Shown here in pieces: positions 19,276-27,959 of a DNA stretch of 64,000 nucleotides. Both the position numbers and the translations under genes were made by a program. This DNA comes from Microvirga alba. GTDB taxonomy: Bacteria; Pseudomonadota; Alphaproteobacteria; Rhizobiales; Beijerinckiaceae. The DNA is taken from the NCBI RefSeq assembly GCF_015694465.1, contig NZ_JADQDO010000002.1, forward strand, positions 124,001-188,000, in the 5' to 3' direction. Under the pieces are notes generated by a model. It was given only the letters and a program-made list of their open reading frames with translations, was not told the DNA's origin and did not search any database. Numbering within the stretch: position 1 is the first letter of the stretch; each line of letters begins with the position of its first letter.

Positions 19276-20229
19276 ATGCGCAGCTACCTCGATTTCGAAA
19301 AGCCCGTCGCCGAACTGGAAGCCAAGGTCGAAGAGCTTCGGGCGCTCGGAGAGAACCGGGACGCCGTCTCGATCTCGGACGATATCACTCGGCTCGAAAA
19401 CAAGGCCTCGGACGCCTTGCGGGACCTCTATGCCAAGCTCACGCCCTGGCAGAAGACCCTCGTCGCCCGTCACCCACAACGGCCTCACTTCATCGATTAC
19501 TGCTCCGGGCTGATCACCGAATTCACCCCGCTCGCGGGCGACCGCAAATTCGCGGAGGATGAGGCCATCGTCGGCGGCTTCGGCCGGTTCCGCGGCCAGG
19601 CCGTCTGCGTGATGGGCCAGGAAAAGGGCTTCAACACCGAAACCCGCATCCGGCACAATTTCGGCATGGCCCGGCCCGAGGGCTATCGCAAGGCCGTGCG
19701 CCTGATGGAGCTGGCGGACCGCTTCGGCCTGCCGGTCATCTGCTTCGTGGACACGGCGGGCGCTTATCCCGGCATCGAGGCCGAGGAGCGCGGACAGGCC
19801 GAGGCCATCGCCCGTTCGACCGAAATGCAGCTCTCGCTCGGCGTGCCGAACGTGTCCGTCGTCATCGGCGAAGGCGGTTCGGGCGGCGCGATCGCGATTG
19901 CCACCGCCAACAAGGTCTTGATGCTGGAACACGCGATCTACAGCGTGATTTCGCCGGAAGGCGCGGCCTCGATCCTGTGGCGCGATTCGGCCCGGGCGCA
20001 GGATGCGGCCACCAACATGAAGATCACCGCCCAGGATCTGCGCCGCCTCGGCATCATCGACGGTATCGTGGGCGAGCCCATGGGCGGCGCTCACCGCGAC
20101 CCCAAGGCCGCCATCGCCTCGACCGGCAACGCCATCGAGGAAGCGCTCCTGGATCTCGGCAATATGGGACCGTCGGAGCTGCGCGATCACCGGGCCGAGA
20201 AGTTCCTCAATATCGGCCGCAAGCTCTAA
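19276..20229 (+). CDS. accA: Acetyl-CoA carboxylase carboxyltransferase subunit alpha
   Basis: 317 residues, the usual length. The N-terminal helix MRSYLDFEKPVAELEAKVEE is diagnostic, and the crotonase-like core shows GEGGSGGAIAIATANKVLML and PEGAASILWRDS. With AccD it transfers carboxyl from carboxybiotin-BCCP to acetyl-CoA, giving malonyl-CoA for fatty acid synthesis. It ends 67 bases before ddl. Confidence 0.97.
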   Translation: MRSYLDFEKPVAELEAKVEELRALGENRDAVSISDDITRLENKASDALRDLYAKLTPWQKTLVARHPQRPHFIDYCSGLITEFTPLAGDRKFAEDEAIVGGFGRFRGQAVCVMGQEKGFNTETRIRHNFGMARPEGYRKAVRLMELADRFGLPVICFVDTAGAYPGIEAEERGQAEAIARSTEMQLSLGVPNVSVVIGEGGSGGAIAIATANKVLMLEHAIYSVISPEGAASILWRDSARAQDAATNMKITAQDLRRLGIIDGIVGEPMGGAHRDPKAAIASTGNAIEEALLDLGNMGPSELRDHRAEKFLNIGRKL

Positions 20230-20258
20230 AACCCGTTCCTTTAGCAATGTTTCAATCT

Positions 20259-20287
20259 CTCCGGCCGTACTTGGTTACCGGCCGGAG
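20259..20287 (+). promoter_or_regulatory. Hairpin masking part of the ddl ribosome-binding site
   Basis: CTCCGGCCG at 20259-20267 pairs perfectly with CGGCCGGAG at 20279-20287. The Shine-Dalgarno GGAGGG is 20284-20289, so its GGAG part lies in the 3' arm. The start codon is at 20297. This geometry would reduce ribosome access unless the stem is opened. Confidence 0.6.
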
Positions 20288-20296
20288 GGTGAATGC

Positions 20297-21388
20297 ATGA
20301 ACCATACGCGAAAAGTCGTCGGGCTGTTGTTCGGCGGACGCTCGGCGGAGCACGACGTTTCCAGAATGTCGGCCGCCAACATCCTTCGCGCGCTCGATCC
20401 TGCCCACTACGAGATCGTGCCCATCGGCATCCGCCGCGACGGGCGCTGGTTTTTGGGCAATGCCGCCGCTACCGACGCCAAATCCCTCGAAATCCCCTCC
20501 GACGCCCCGGAAGTGACGCTGCCTCCCGGCCGGAACGGCGAGCTCTTTGCCTTGGGCGATGCCTCGCGCGCTCCGCTGCGACTCGACGTGGTGTTCCCGG
20601 TGCTGCACGGGCCGAACGGCGAGGATGGGACCGTCCAGGGGCTCTTGGAGCTGGCAGGCGTTCCTTATGTCGGCTCAGGCGTCATGGGCTCCGCCGCCAG
20701 CATGGACAAGGATGTCGCCAAGCGCCTTTTGCGCGATGCCGGGCTCCCCATCGTCCCCTACCTGACGCTGACCGACCACGACCCGGTGGATTATATCGCT
20801 GCGACCGTAGCGGTCGGCTCGCCCGAGCTTTTCATCAAACCGGCGAATATGGGCTCCTCGGTCGGCGTTTCGCCGGCCAAAACGCCGGCGGAGTTCGCGC
20901 GGGCCTGTGAGCTCGCCTTCCGCTATGACCGCAAGATTATTGTGGAACGCAGCGTCGCTGGAGCACGCGAGATCGAATGCTCGGTGCTGGAGGAAGCCTC
21001 CGGAGCGTTGCGCGCCTCGCCGCTCGGCGAGATCGTCCCCGCGAGCAGCCACGGCTTTTATAGCTACGATGCGAAATATGAGGATGCGGCGGGTGCGGAT
21101 TTGCGCATCCCGGCGGCCCTTTCGCCAGAGCAGGCCCGCCACGCGCAGGAGCTGGCCATCGCGGCCTTCCGGGTTCTCTGTTGCGAGGGCCTTGCCCGCG
21201 TCGACTTCTTCATCGATCCGCGCGACCCCAAAAGCCTGTTCGTCAACGAGATCAACACGCTTCCGGGATTTACCGCGATCAGCATGTATCCCAAGCTTTG
21301 GGAGGCGGGCGGATTGCCGCAGCGTGGCCTGATGGAAGCGTTGATTGGCCACGCTTTGGCCCGTGACCAGCGCAAAACACAGCCTTAA
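20297..21388 (+). CDS. ddl: D-alanine--D-alanine ligase, DdlA-type
   Basis: 363 residues. LFGGRSAEHDVS at the N-terminus, FPVLHGPNGEDGTVQGLLEL, the ATP-grasp segment FIKPANMGSSVGVSPA, and NEINTLPGFTAISMYPKLWEA at the C-terminus match the long Ddl class. It joins two D-Ala for the peptidoglycan stem peptide. It lies outside the division/cell-wall cluster where a second ddl often resides, next to accA. The ribosome-binding site is partly inside a hairpin. Confidence 0.95.
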   Translation: MNHTRKVVGLLFGGRSAEHDVSRMSAANILRALDPAHYEIVPIGIRRDGRWFLGNAAATDAKSLEIPSDAPEVTLPPGRNGELFALGDASRAPLRLDVVFPVLHGPNGEDGTVQGLLELAGVPYVGSGVMGSAASMDKDVAKRLLRDAGLPIVPYLTLTDHDPVDYIAATVAVGSPELFIKPANMGSSVGVSPAKTPAEFARACELAFRYDRKIIVERSVAGAREIECSVLEEASGALRASPLGEIVPASSHGFYSYDAKYEDAAGADLRIPAALSPEQARHAQELAIAAFRVLCCEGLARVDFFIDPRDPKSLFVNEINTLPGFTAISMYPKLWEAGGLPQRGLMEALIGHALARDQRKTQP

Positions 21389-21532
21389 GCGCCGCTGCGG
21401 CTTACCTCCTCTTAACCATAACTCAATAACCCCAACCCTTGCAGTAAGCTTGAGTTAACGCTAACGATTTAGTCAGGTTGGGGAACTGTCTCGGCATCAA
21501 TGACCGGGCAGATCAAGAATGCGGGGTCCCCC

Positions 21533-22867
21533 ATGATGAAGCGTTTCGCATTGGCCGCGAGCCTCGCGCTCGCGCTCGCAGCCTGCCAGGATGACAGCTT
21601 CTCGCGAAGCTCGACGCGCCACCTGTCGCCGATTCCGGCAGCCACCATGTCTCTCATGGCCCAGAAGGGAATGTCGAAAAGCGATCCGATCCTGATCCGC
21701 TCCTACAAGAAGGAGTCGGAGATGGAGATCTGGAAGCGCGGCTCCGACGGCCGATACGCCCTTCTCAAGACCTATCCCATCTGCCGCTGGTCCGGCCAGC
21801 TCGGCCCGAAGGTCCGCGAAGGCGACCGCCAGGCGCCGGAGGGCTTCTACACGGTCACGCCCGGCCAGATGAACCCGAATTCGGCCTATTACCTGTCCTT
21901 CGATACGGGCTTCCCGAACGCTTACGACCGCTCCTTCGGTCGAACCGGCGGCAACCTCATGGTGCACGGCTCGTGCTCGTCGCGCGGCTGCTTCGCCATG
22001 ACGGACCAGAACATCGCCGAGATCTACGCCCTGGCCCGTGAAGCCCTCGGTAGCGGCCAGCGCGGCTTCCAGTTCCAGTCCTACCCGTTCCGGATGAATG
22101 CCTACAACATGGCCGAGCACCGCCTCGACCCGAACATGGCCTTCTGGAAGAACCTGAAGGAAGGCTCGGACTACTTCGAGCTAACCAAGGAAGAGCCGCG
22201 CGTTTCGGTGGCCAACCACCGCTACCAGTTCAACGTCGCCGATGCGGGCGCTGATTCCGCCGTGGCGCAGAAGCAGCAGCAGGACGAGCAGGAAACGGCC
22301 AATCTGGTCGCCCGCGGCGTCCAGCCGATCAAGCTCGTCTACAATGACGGCGATTCGCACGAATCCTTCCGCCAGGCTCTCTCCAGCGCAATGGGCGCGG
22401 ACGGTTCCCTCGTGGTCGAGGGCCGCATGCGCGACAAATTCGGCGATGTCAGCCGTCCCGAGGGCCTGTCTTCCGGCCCGCAGCGGATCGCGCTCGATGC
22501 CTCCGGCAAGCCGAAGGCGGAAGCGCCCTCGACGACCGTCGCAGCCATGAACCAGCCTGCCCCGGCGCCTGCCCCTGCCCCCGCGCCGGAGAAGGTTGCG
22601 GCGATCGCTCCCGCCCCGCAGGCCGCCCCTGCCGCCACCGGGTCATCGTCCTCGGAGACGCCGTTCTACAAGAAGATGTTCAACAGCGTCGGCGACCTGT
22701 TCGGCAACTCCACCACGTCGCAGCCCGCGACCGAGACGGCGCAGGCCCCGGCGACCACGCCGGCCGTGTCACCGCTCCCGCCCCAGCGCAATGCAACGCC
22801 GGCCGCAAAGGCCCCGCAGCGTCGCGCCCAAGGCGGCTCGACGATCAACGTGGCGGCGGCGAACTGA
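21533..22867 (+). CDS. L,D-transpeptidase-family lipoprotein 1, with Pro/Ala-rich tail
   Basis: 444 residues from ATG 21533 (a further frame extends to 21500). The signal MMKRFALAASLALALAAC ends in a lipobox-like LAAC. The YafK-type catalytic domain covers roughly residues 40-215, with GRTGGNLMVHGSCSSRGCFAM holding the His and Cys of the YkuD motif. The last 140 residues are a Pro/Ala/Gln-rich disordered tail absent from the paralogue downstream. Predicted to be periplasmic and to act on peptidoglycan stem peptides; some YafK relatives instead hydrolyse the lipoprotein-murein link. A terminator follows. Confidence 0.87.
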   Translation: MMKRFALAASLALALAACQDDSFSRSSTRHLSPIPAATMSLMAQKGMSKSDPILIRSYKKESEMEIWKRGSDGRYALLKTYPICRWSGQLGPKVREGDRQAPEGFYTVTPGQMNPNSAYYLSFDTGFPNAYDRSFGRTGGNLMVHGSCSSRGCFAMTDQNIAEIYALAREALGSGQRGFQFQSYPFRMNAYNMAEHRLDPNMAFWKNLKEGSDYFELTKEEPRVSVANHRYQFNVADAGADSAVAQKQQQDEQETANLVARGVQPIKLVYNDGDSHESFRQALSSAMGADGSLVVEGRMRDKFGDVSRPEGLSSGPQRIALDASGKPKAEAPSTTVAAMNQPAPAPAPAPAPEKVAAIAPAPQAAPAATGSSSSETPFYKKMFNSVGDLFGNSTTSQPATETAQAPATTPAVSPLPPQRNATPAAKAPQRRAQGGSTINVAAAN

Positions 22868-22898
22868 TTCGGCCCAGCACGAGACAAGAATGATAAAG

Positions 22899-22923
22899 GC
22901 CCGCCTCATCGGCGGGCTTTTTC
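22899..22923 (+). terminator. Rho-independent terminator after LDT-like gene 1
   Basis: GCCCGCC and GGCGGGC pair around TCATC, followed by TTTTTC. It lies between the two tandem paralogues and so separates their transcription. Confidence 0.9.
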
Positions 22924-22971
22924 TTAGCCTCGGGATAATTCCGTAACGCCTCGCCAATCCCTGCCTATGTG

Positions 22972-23778
22972 ATGCTCCCGATGCGCCGACTGCTTGCGAT
23001 CGTTGTCATTCTTGTTCTCGCCGCGTGTGCCAGCATCACCATTCTCCGTCCGCAGCTTTTGCAGAGCGCCTCCGATCGAGCGATCAGGGTGGTTGCACTG
23101 ATCGCGCCGGAGCTCGCCATCAGCCTCCGGCACGGCGCGGCAAAACCAGTATCCGCGCGGCTTGGGGAGAGGGGTTTTAGCCTGGGCGCAGCCGCCTTCA
23201 TCCGCATCTTCAAGCAGGAAAGCGAACTCGAAGTCTGGCTCTCGCGAAATGGGATTTACGAGCTGTTCGCGACCTATCCGATCTGCACATGGTCGGGCGC
23301 GCTCGGGCCCAAGATCGCCGAGGGCGACGGCCAGAGCCCCGAGGGCTTTTACGCGGTCGACCTGAAGCAGCTCAACCCGAACAGCGCCTATTATCGCGCC
23401 TTCAATCTCGGATTCCCGAACGCTTATGACCGCGCCCACGGACGCACCGGATCATTCCTGATGGTCCACGGCGACTGCCTCTCTATCGGCTGCTACGCCA
23501 TGACGGACAAGGGGATCGATGACATCTACGCCATCGTCGAAGCGGCTCTGCGTGAGGGGCAGCGCGAGGTCCCCGTGCATGCCTTCCCGTTCCGCATGAC
23601 GGGGGACAAGCTGGCCGCGACGGAAGGGCATCGCTGGGCGGCCTATTGGGCCAATCTCAAGGAAGGTCACGATCTGTTCGAGACGACAAAGACGCCGCCC
23701 ACCGCGTCGGTTTGCGGCGGACGATATGCGTTCGATGCGTCCATCTCGGGTCAATGCCAGAGGATTGCGTCCCCATAG
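22972..23778 (+). CDS. L,D-transpeptidase-family lipoprotein 2 (tandem paralogue)
   Basis: About 268 residues from ATG 22972; GTG 22969 and ATG 22981 are also possible. The signal MRRLLAIVVILVLAAC carries a lipobox. The catalytic domain is clearly paralogous to the upstream gene: TYPICTWSGALGPKIAEGD and GRTGSFLMVHGDCLSIGCYAM align with it nearly residue for residue, retaining His and Cys. It lacks the long Pro/Ala-rich tail. No clear ribosome site is seen. Likely a periplasmic peptidoglycan-modifying enzyme. Confidence 0.85.
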   Translation: MLPMRRLLAIVVILVLAACASITILRPQLLQSASDRAIRVVALIAPELAISLRHGAAKPVSARLGERGFSLGAAAFIRIFKQESELEVWLSRNGIYELFATYPICTWSGALGPKIAEGDGQSPEGFYAVDLKQLNPNSAYYRAFNLGFPNAYDRAHGRTGSFLMVHGDCLSIGCYAMTDKGIDDIYAIVEAALREGQREVPVHAFPFRMTGDKLAATEGHRWAAYWANLKEGHDLFETTKTPPTASVCGGRYAFDASISGQCQRIASP

Positions 23779-23909
23779 GCGCTGTGCGCCTCTTCACTCG
23801 CCAGCGGGTCGGAAGATCGGAGCCGTGGTTGGGGAGCGGCGTGCTCCGGCGGATACCGTGCCCGCATTCCGCCATCACTCACCCGGTCGAACCACCCCCA
23901 CCCCTGACC

Positions 23910-24012
23910 CCTCTCCCGTTGCGGAGAGGTCGAGAGAAGCAAGGGTGAGGGGGGCGCGTTATCCGAAAGAGGGCACAACCACCCCAACCCTCTCCCGCCG
24001 GGAGAGGGAGCA
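23910..24012. repeat. CCTCTCCC/GGGAGAGG intergenic palindromes
   Basis: Two palindromic units occur: CCTCTCCCGTTGCGGAGAGG near 23911 and CCTCTCCCGCCGGGAGAGG near 23990, each preceded by an ACCACCCC stretch. They resemble the perfect inverted repeat upstream of lysC (41796-41867), suggesting one dispersed family. Confidence 0.55.
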
Positions 24013-24089
24013 GGCGCGCCTCGCGATGGCCCCTGCGGCGGGTCCGGGGTGTCGAAAAGGGATGTCAAAGAACAAGCGGGTGCGGGCTC

Positions 24090-24402
24090 GGGGCTGAAAA
24101 AGCCCCAAGCCTGAGAAGCGATCGAGGGTGGCGCGACGTGCGGTCCGGCTCGATGATGGCAATGAGATGTGAGAGCCGGCTGGCACCTCGCGCACGGTTC
24201 TTTTAGGCGGACAGGCGGCGTTGGCTCCAACAGTTGCCCGTGGCGGACACCGTCTGCAAGAGACGGGCGGCCCCGGACCAACCTGAGCCCTCGGCACAGC
24301 CTGGGCCTCCCGCCGAATGGGGTTGCGTCACCCCATCCGCGGGACCGTGCCCGACCCCACAATCACGACGCCTCGCGAGCGCGCCCCTCGGTGGGTCGGG
24401 AC
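24090..24402 (-). ncRNA. Candidate structured non-coding RNA, unrecognised
   Basis: Starting about seven bases after a consensus promoter, the minus strand folds into successive stems: CCCGACCC with GGGTCGGG, ATGGGGT with ACCCCAT inside CCCGC/GGCGGG, CCGTCT with AGACGG, and GTTG with CAAC, then a GGGGCT/AGCCCC hairpin near 24091-24106. It shows no GAGGAAAGTC (RNase P), GGAAGGAAGC (SRP RNA) or tmRNA tag. The 3' end is unclear because no hairpin with a U-tract follows. The high GC content of the region makes chance stems likely, so this is a hypothesis. Confidence 0.3.
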
Positions 24403-24408
24403 AACGCC

Positions 24409-24437
24409 AACATGGATCAAACTGGGAATAATGTCAA
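24409..24437 (-). promoter_or_regulatory. Consensus sigma-70 type promoter reading leftwards
   Basis: On the minus strand, TTGACA (24437-24432), a 17-base spacer and CATGTT (24414-24409) form a near-ideal promoter, with a T-rich tract just upstream. There is no protein-coding gene downstream for over 600 bases. Confidence 0.5.
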
Positions 24438-24452
24438 GAACAAAAAAAGAAC
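24438..24452 (+). promoter_or_regulatory. LexA-type box GAAC-N7-GAAC
   Basis: The direct repeat GAAC-AAAAAAA-GAAC matches the GTTC-N7-GTTC SOS operator described in alphaproteobacteria such as Rhodobacter and Rhizobium. It touches the -35 element of the leftward promoter. An eight-base motif is expected about once or twice by chance in this window, so its position is the main support. Confidence 0.35.
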
Positions 24453-24492
24453 ATGCCCTTCGTTCGTCATTTCGGATCGAGGGCACCCCCAT

Positions 24493-24634
24493 CATTCCGG
24501 GACGGCCCGCAGGGCCGGGCCCGGAACCCATAAACGCTGACGGGTCAGGACAGGATGCGGCGGCTGTCGGTGCGTCTTGTTCGTAAAGCTCGGCGTTTAT
24601 GGGTTCCGGGCTCCGCTTTCGCGGCCCCGGAATG
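24493..24634. repeat. Long inverted repeat with 18-bp perfect inner arms
   Basis: CCCGGAACCCATAAACGC at 24520-24537 is the exact reverse complement of 24593-24610. Outer arms CATTCCGGG (24493-24501) and CCCGGAATG (24626-24634) also pair. The GGGACGGCCCGC and CTCCGCTTTCGCGG spacers within each arm form smaller hairpins. Confidence 0.9.
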
Positions 24635-24864
24635 ACGGGGTGGTGCCCCTGTCATCCCCGGCAGCCATCAGGCCGAAGCGGATCGATTGGAACCCGCCGA
24701 GGCTGGTCGTGGATTCCCTTCCCCTCCGCTGCGCTTCGGCCGGGAATGACACCGTTGTCCGTCACGGACGGGGTGGCGGCTCGCCGCCCCCTCGCCTCTC
24801 CCCGCCGGGGAGATGAAGAAGGGCTATCCTTGCGACCGGAACCGGCTCGGTCAGGGAAAAGCCC

Positions 24865-27678
24865 TCACGCCACGAATTGCCCGTGGCAGTGCTTGAACTT
24901 CTTGCCGGAACCGCACGGGCAGGCTTCGTTGCGGCCGACGCGGCCCCAGGTGGAGGGGTCGTTCGGGTCGCGGGCTTCGACCGGCACGGTCGGGGCTGAG
25001 GCTGCGCTAAAGCCGAGCGCCGGGCCCGCGCCGAAGCCGCCGCCTTGCGGCATGTCGAGTTCATTCTCGCCCGTTGCCGGGTCGAGATGCTGCGCGAACA
25101 TGGGCGGCAGCGACGGCTGTTCGGGCTGCTGGAACACCACCTGGATGCGCATGAGCTGACCCGTCACCTGCTCGCGCAAATGGCCGACCAGGTTGTTGAA
25201 CAGCTCGAAGGCTTCAGACTTGTACTCGTTCAGCGGATCGCGCTGGGCATAGCCGCGCCAGCCGATGACCTGGCGCAGGTGGTCGAGGGTCACCAGGTGC
25301 TCGCGCCAGAGGTGATCGAGGCTCTGCAGCAGAACCTGCTTCTCCACATAGGTCATGACCTCGGACGAATTCGTCTCCACGCGCTGAGCATAAGCCTCGT
25401 CCGCCGCCTTGAGGATACGCTCGCGGATCTCGTCGTCGGCGATGCCTTCTTCCTTCGCCCATTCATCGACGGGCAAATCGAGGTTGAGGAAATTCTCCAC
25501 GCTGCCTTTGAGGCCGGCAACGTCCCATTGCTCCGCATAAGCGTTCGCGGGAATGGCGCGGGAAACGATGTCCTCGACGACGCCATGGCGCATATCATCG
25601 ATGGTCTCGCGCACGCTCTCTTCGGCCATGAACTCCTTGCGCTGCTCGAACACGACCTTGCGCTGGTCGTTCATGACGTTGTCGTATTTCAGGATGTTCT
25701 TGCGGATGTCGAAGTTGCGCGCCTCGACCTTCGCCTGCGCCCGCTCGATCGCCTTGTTGATCCAGGGGTGGATGATCGCCTCATCGTCCTTCAGGCCGAG
25801 CTTGGACAGCATGCCGTCCATGCGATCCGACCCGAAGATGCGCATCAGGTCGTCCTGAAGCGACAGGTAGAACTTGGACCGGCCGGGGTCGCCCTGACGG
25901 CCCGAACGGCCGCGCAGCTGGTTGTCGATGCGGCGGGATTCGTGGCGCTCGGTGCCGAGCACATAAAGACCGCCGCCGGACAGCGCCCGCTCCTTGAACG
26001 AGGCGATTTCCGCCAGGATCTCTTTTTCCTTCGCGGCGCGTTCTTCGCCCTCGATTCCGACAAGCTCGCGCTCGATGCGCATCTTGGCGTTGCCGCCGAG
26101 CTGGATGTCGGTGCCGCGACCGGCCATGTTGGTTGCGATCGTGATGGCGCCCGGCACGCCGGCCTGGGCGACGATAAAGGCTTCCTGCTCATGGAAGCGG
26201 GCATTCAGCACCGCGAAATAGCGCGTGCCCTTGCCTTCCCGTGCGGCCTTGTAGAGCGGCTCCAGCGCCAGCGGGTTTTCGAAATCGATCAGGGTGAAGC
26301 CGTCCTTGATCAAAAGCTCGGCCAGATGCTCCGACTTCTCGATGGACGTCGTGCCGACGAGGATCGGCTGCCCGCGCGCGGAAGCCGCCTCGATGTCGCG
26401 GATCACCGCCTTGTACTTCTCTTCCGCCGTCCGATAGACCTCGTCGTCCTCGTCGAGGCGGGATACGGGGCGGTTCGTCGGGATCTCGACCACTTCGAGA
26501 TTGTAGATTTCGAGGAACTCGTCGGCTTCCGTCGCCGCCGTACCGGTCATGCCGCCGAGCTTGCCGTAAAGCCGGAAATAGTTCTGGAACGTGATGGAGG
26601 CGAGCGTCTGGTTCTCGGGCTGAACCTGCACGCGCTCCTTGGCTTCGAGCGCCTGGTGCAGACCTTCCGAATAGCGCCGGCCCGGCATCATGCGGCCGGT
26701 GAACTCGTCGATGATGACCACTTCGCCGTTGCGGACGATGTAATCCTTGTCGCGCTGGAACAGGGTGTGGGCCCGCAGGGCCTGGTTCATGTGGTGGACA
26801 AGGGTGGCGTTCTGGGCGTCGTAGAGGTCGCCCTCTTTCAAGAGACCCGCCTCGCGGAGCAGTTCCTCGATCTTCTCGTTGCCGGCCTCGGTGAGCGAGA
26901 CCGAGCGCTGCTTCTCGTCGAGGTCGTAATCGCCCTTGTCGAGTCTCGGAATGACCACGTCGACGGCGTTGTAAAGCTCGGAGCGGTCGTCGAGCGGGCC
27001 GGAGATGATAAGCGGCGTACGGGCCTCGTCGATCAGGATCGAGTCCACCTCGTCGACGATCGCGAAGTTGTGGCCGCGCTGGACCATCTGCGCCATCTCG
27101 TACTTCATGTTATCGCGAAGATAATCGAAGCCGTATTCGTTGTTGGTGCCGTAGGTGATGTCCGCGGCGTAAGCGGCGGCGCGGTCGGCATCCTCGATGC
27201 CGTGGACGATCACGCCGACGGAAAGGCCGAGGAAGCGGTAGATCTGGCCCATCCACTCGCTATCGCGGCGGGCGAGGTAGTCGTTGACCGTGACCACATG
27301 GACGCCCTTGCCGGACAGCGCATTGAGATAGACCGGCAGGGTCGCGACCAGGGTCTTGCCTTCACCGGTGCGCATTTCGGCGATGGAGCCTTCATGCAGG
27401 ACCATGCCGCCGAGGAGCTGCACATCGAAATGGCGCTGGCCCAAGGTGCGCTTGGCCGCCTCGCGCACCGTGGCGAAGGCGGGAACCAGAATATCGTCGA
27501 GGGTCTTGCCGGCTGCGAGCTGGGCCTTGAACTCCTCCGTCCGCGCCCGGAGCTGCTCGTCGGAGAGGGCCTCCAGCTCGGCCTCCATCGCGTTGATGGC
27601 CGCCACTTTTGGCCGGTAGGACTTCAGCCGGCGATCGTTGACCGAGCCAAAGATTTTCTTCGCGAGAGAACCGAACAT
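24865..27678 (-). CDS. secA: Preprotein translocase ATPase SecA
   Basis: 937 residues, slightly longer than E. coli SecA. Walker A is MRTGEGKT at 102-109, Walker B and helicase motifs follow, and the C-terminal zinc-binding tail [14 protein letters not shown] is intact for SecB and lipid contact. It drives secretory proteins through SecYEG. Divergent from a periplasmic PpiC-type isomerase whose substrates arrive through Sec. The 281-base spacer holds both promoters. Confidence 0.98.
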   Translation of the reverse strand: MFGSLAKKIFGSVNDRRLKSYRPKVAAINAMEAELEALSDEQLRARTEEFKAQLAAGKTLDDILVPAFATVREAAKRTLGQRHFDVQLLGGMVLHEGSIAEMRTGEGKTLVATLPVYLNALSGKGVHVVTVNDYLARRDSEWMGQIYRFLGLSVGVIVHGIEDADRAAAYAADITYGTNNEYGFDYLRDNMKYEMAQMVQRGHNFAIVDEVDSILIDEARTPLIISGPLDDRSELYNAVDVVIPRLDKGDYDLDEKQRSVSLTEAGNEKIEELLREAGLLKEGDLYDAQNATLVHHMNQALRAHTLFQRDKDYIVRNGEVVIIDEFTGRMMPGRRYSEGLHQALEAKERVQVQPENQTLASITFQNYFRLYGKLGGMTGTAATEADEFLEIYNLEVVEIPTNRPVSRLDEDDEVYRTAEEKYKAVIRDIEAASARGQPILVGTTSIEKSEHLAELLIKDGFTLIDFENPLALEPLYKAAREGKGTRYFAVLNARFHEQEAFIVAQAGVPGAITIATNMAGRGTDIQLGGNAKMRIERELVGIEGEERAAKEKEILAEIASFKERALSGGGLYVLGTERHESRRIDNQLRGRSGRQGDPGRSKFYLSLQDDLMRIFGSDRMDGMLSKLGLKDDEAIIHPWINKAIERAQAKVEARNFDIRKNILKYDNVMNDQRKVVFEQRKEFMAEESVRETIDDMRHGVVEDIVSRAIPANAYAEQWDVAGLKGSVENFLNLDLPVDEWAKEEGIADDEIRERILKAADEAYAQRVETNSSEVMTYVEKQVLLQSLDHLWREHLVTLDHLRQVIGWRGYAQRDPLNEYKSEAFELFNNLVGHLREQVTGQLMRIQVVFQQPEQPSLPPMFAQHLDPATGENELDMPQGGGFGAGPALGFSAASAPTVPVEARDPNDPSTWGRVGRNEACPCGSGKKFKHCHGQFVA

Positions 27679-27959
27679 CGGGAGCCTTCAGAATTCCAGG
27701 AACCAAGAGTAACGAGCGATTTGGGCAGGCTTATAGACTTAATTATGCAGGAACGCATCTTAAAGGCTGTGCCCCAGTGGCGCAGCCCGGCTTCCACAAG
27801 CTTGGCCGCCCCGGCCCTGTCAAGAGAGCACCTGCCAAGAGGGTCCCCTGCCAAGAGAGATGCTGTGACATAAATATGCCATCGCTTGCAAACGTAAACA
27901 GACTAGGCCATCGATCGCCGCTGTCCGTGGGCGGTCTCAAGCTCACTAGAGGATCCTAC

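Larger units (their letters stand above)
23779..24864. other. Gene-free block rich in inverted repeats
   Basis: No credible protein gene was found in 1,086 bases between the second LDT-like gene and secA. It holds CCTCTCCC...GGGAGAGG palindromes (23910-24010), a structured stretch with a consensus minus-strand promoter (24090-24452), a long inverted repeat (24493-24634), and more GC-rich hairpins at 24770-24812. Frames in it are low-complexity and lack start-site support. Confidence 0.8.

Noticed and set aside
24063..24077. Second promoter-like TTGTTCTTTGACA on the minus strand
   Set aside because: Has a -35 match but no -10 at 16-18 bases; resemblance to the better promoter at 24437 noted only.
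23751..24362. 203-codon minus-strand frame in the gene-free block
   Set aside because: Low-complexity Pro/Arg/Ser product overlapping the second LDT-like gene and palindromes; no start-site support.
25045..27873. 942-codon open frame antisense to secA
   Set aside because: A shadow of GC-rich codon usage: SecA motifs are intact on the other strand and this product shows no family.
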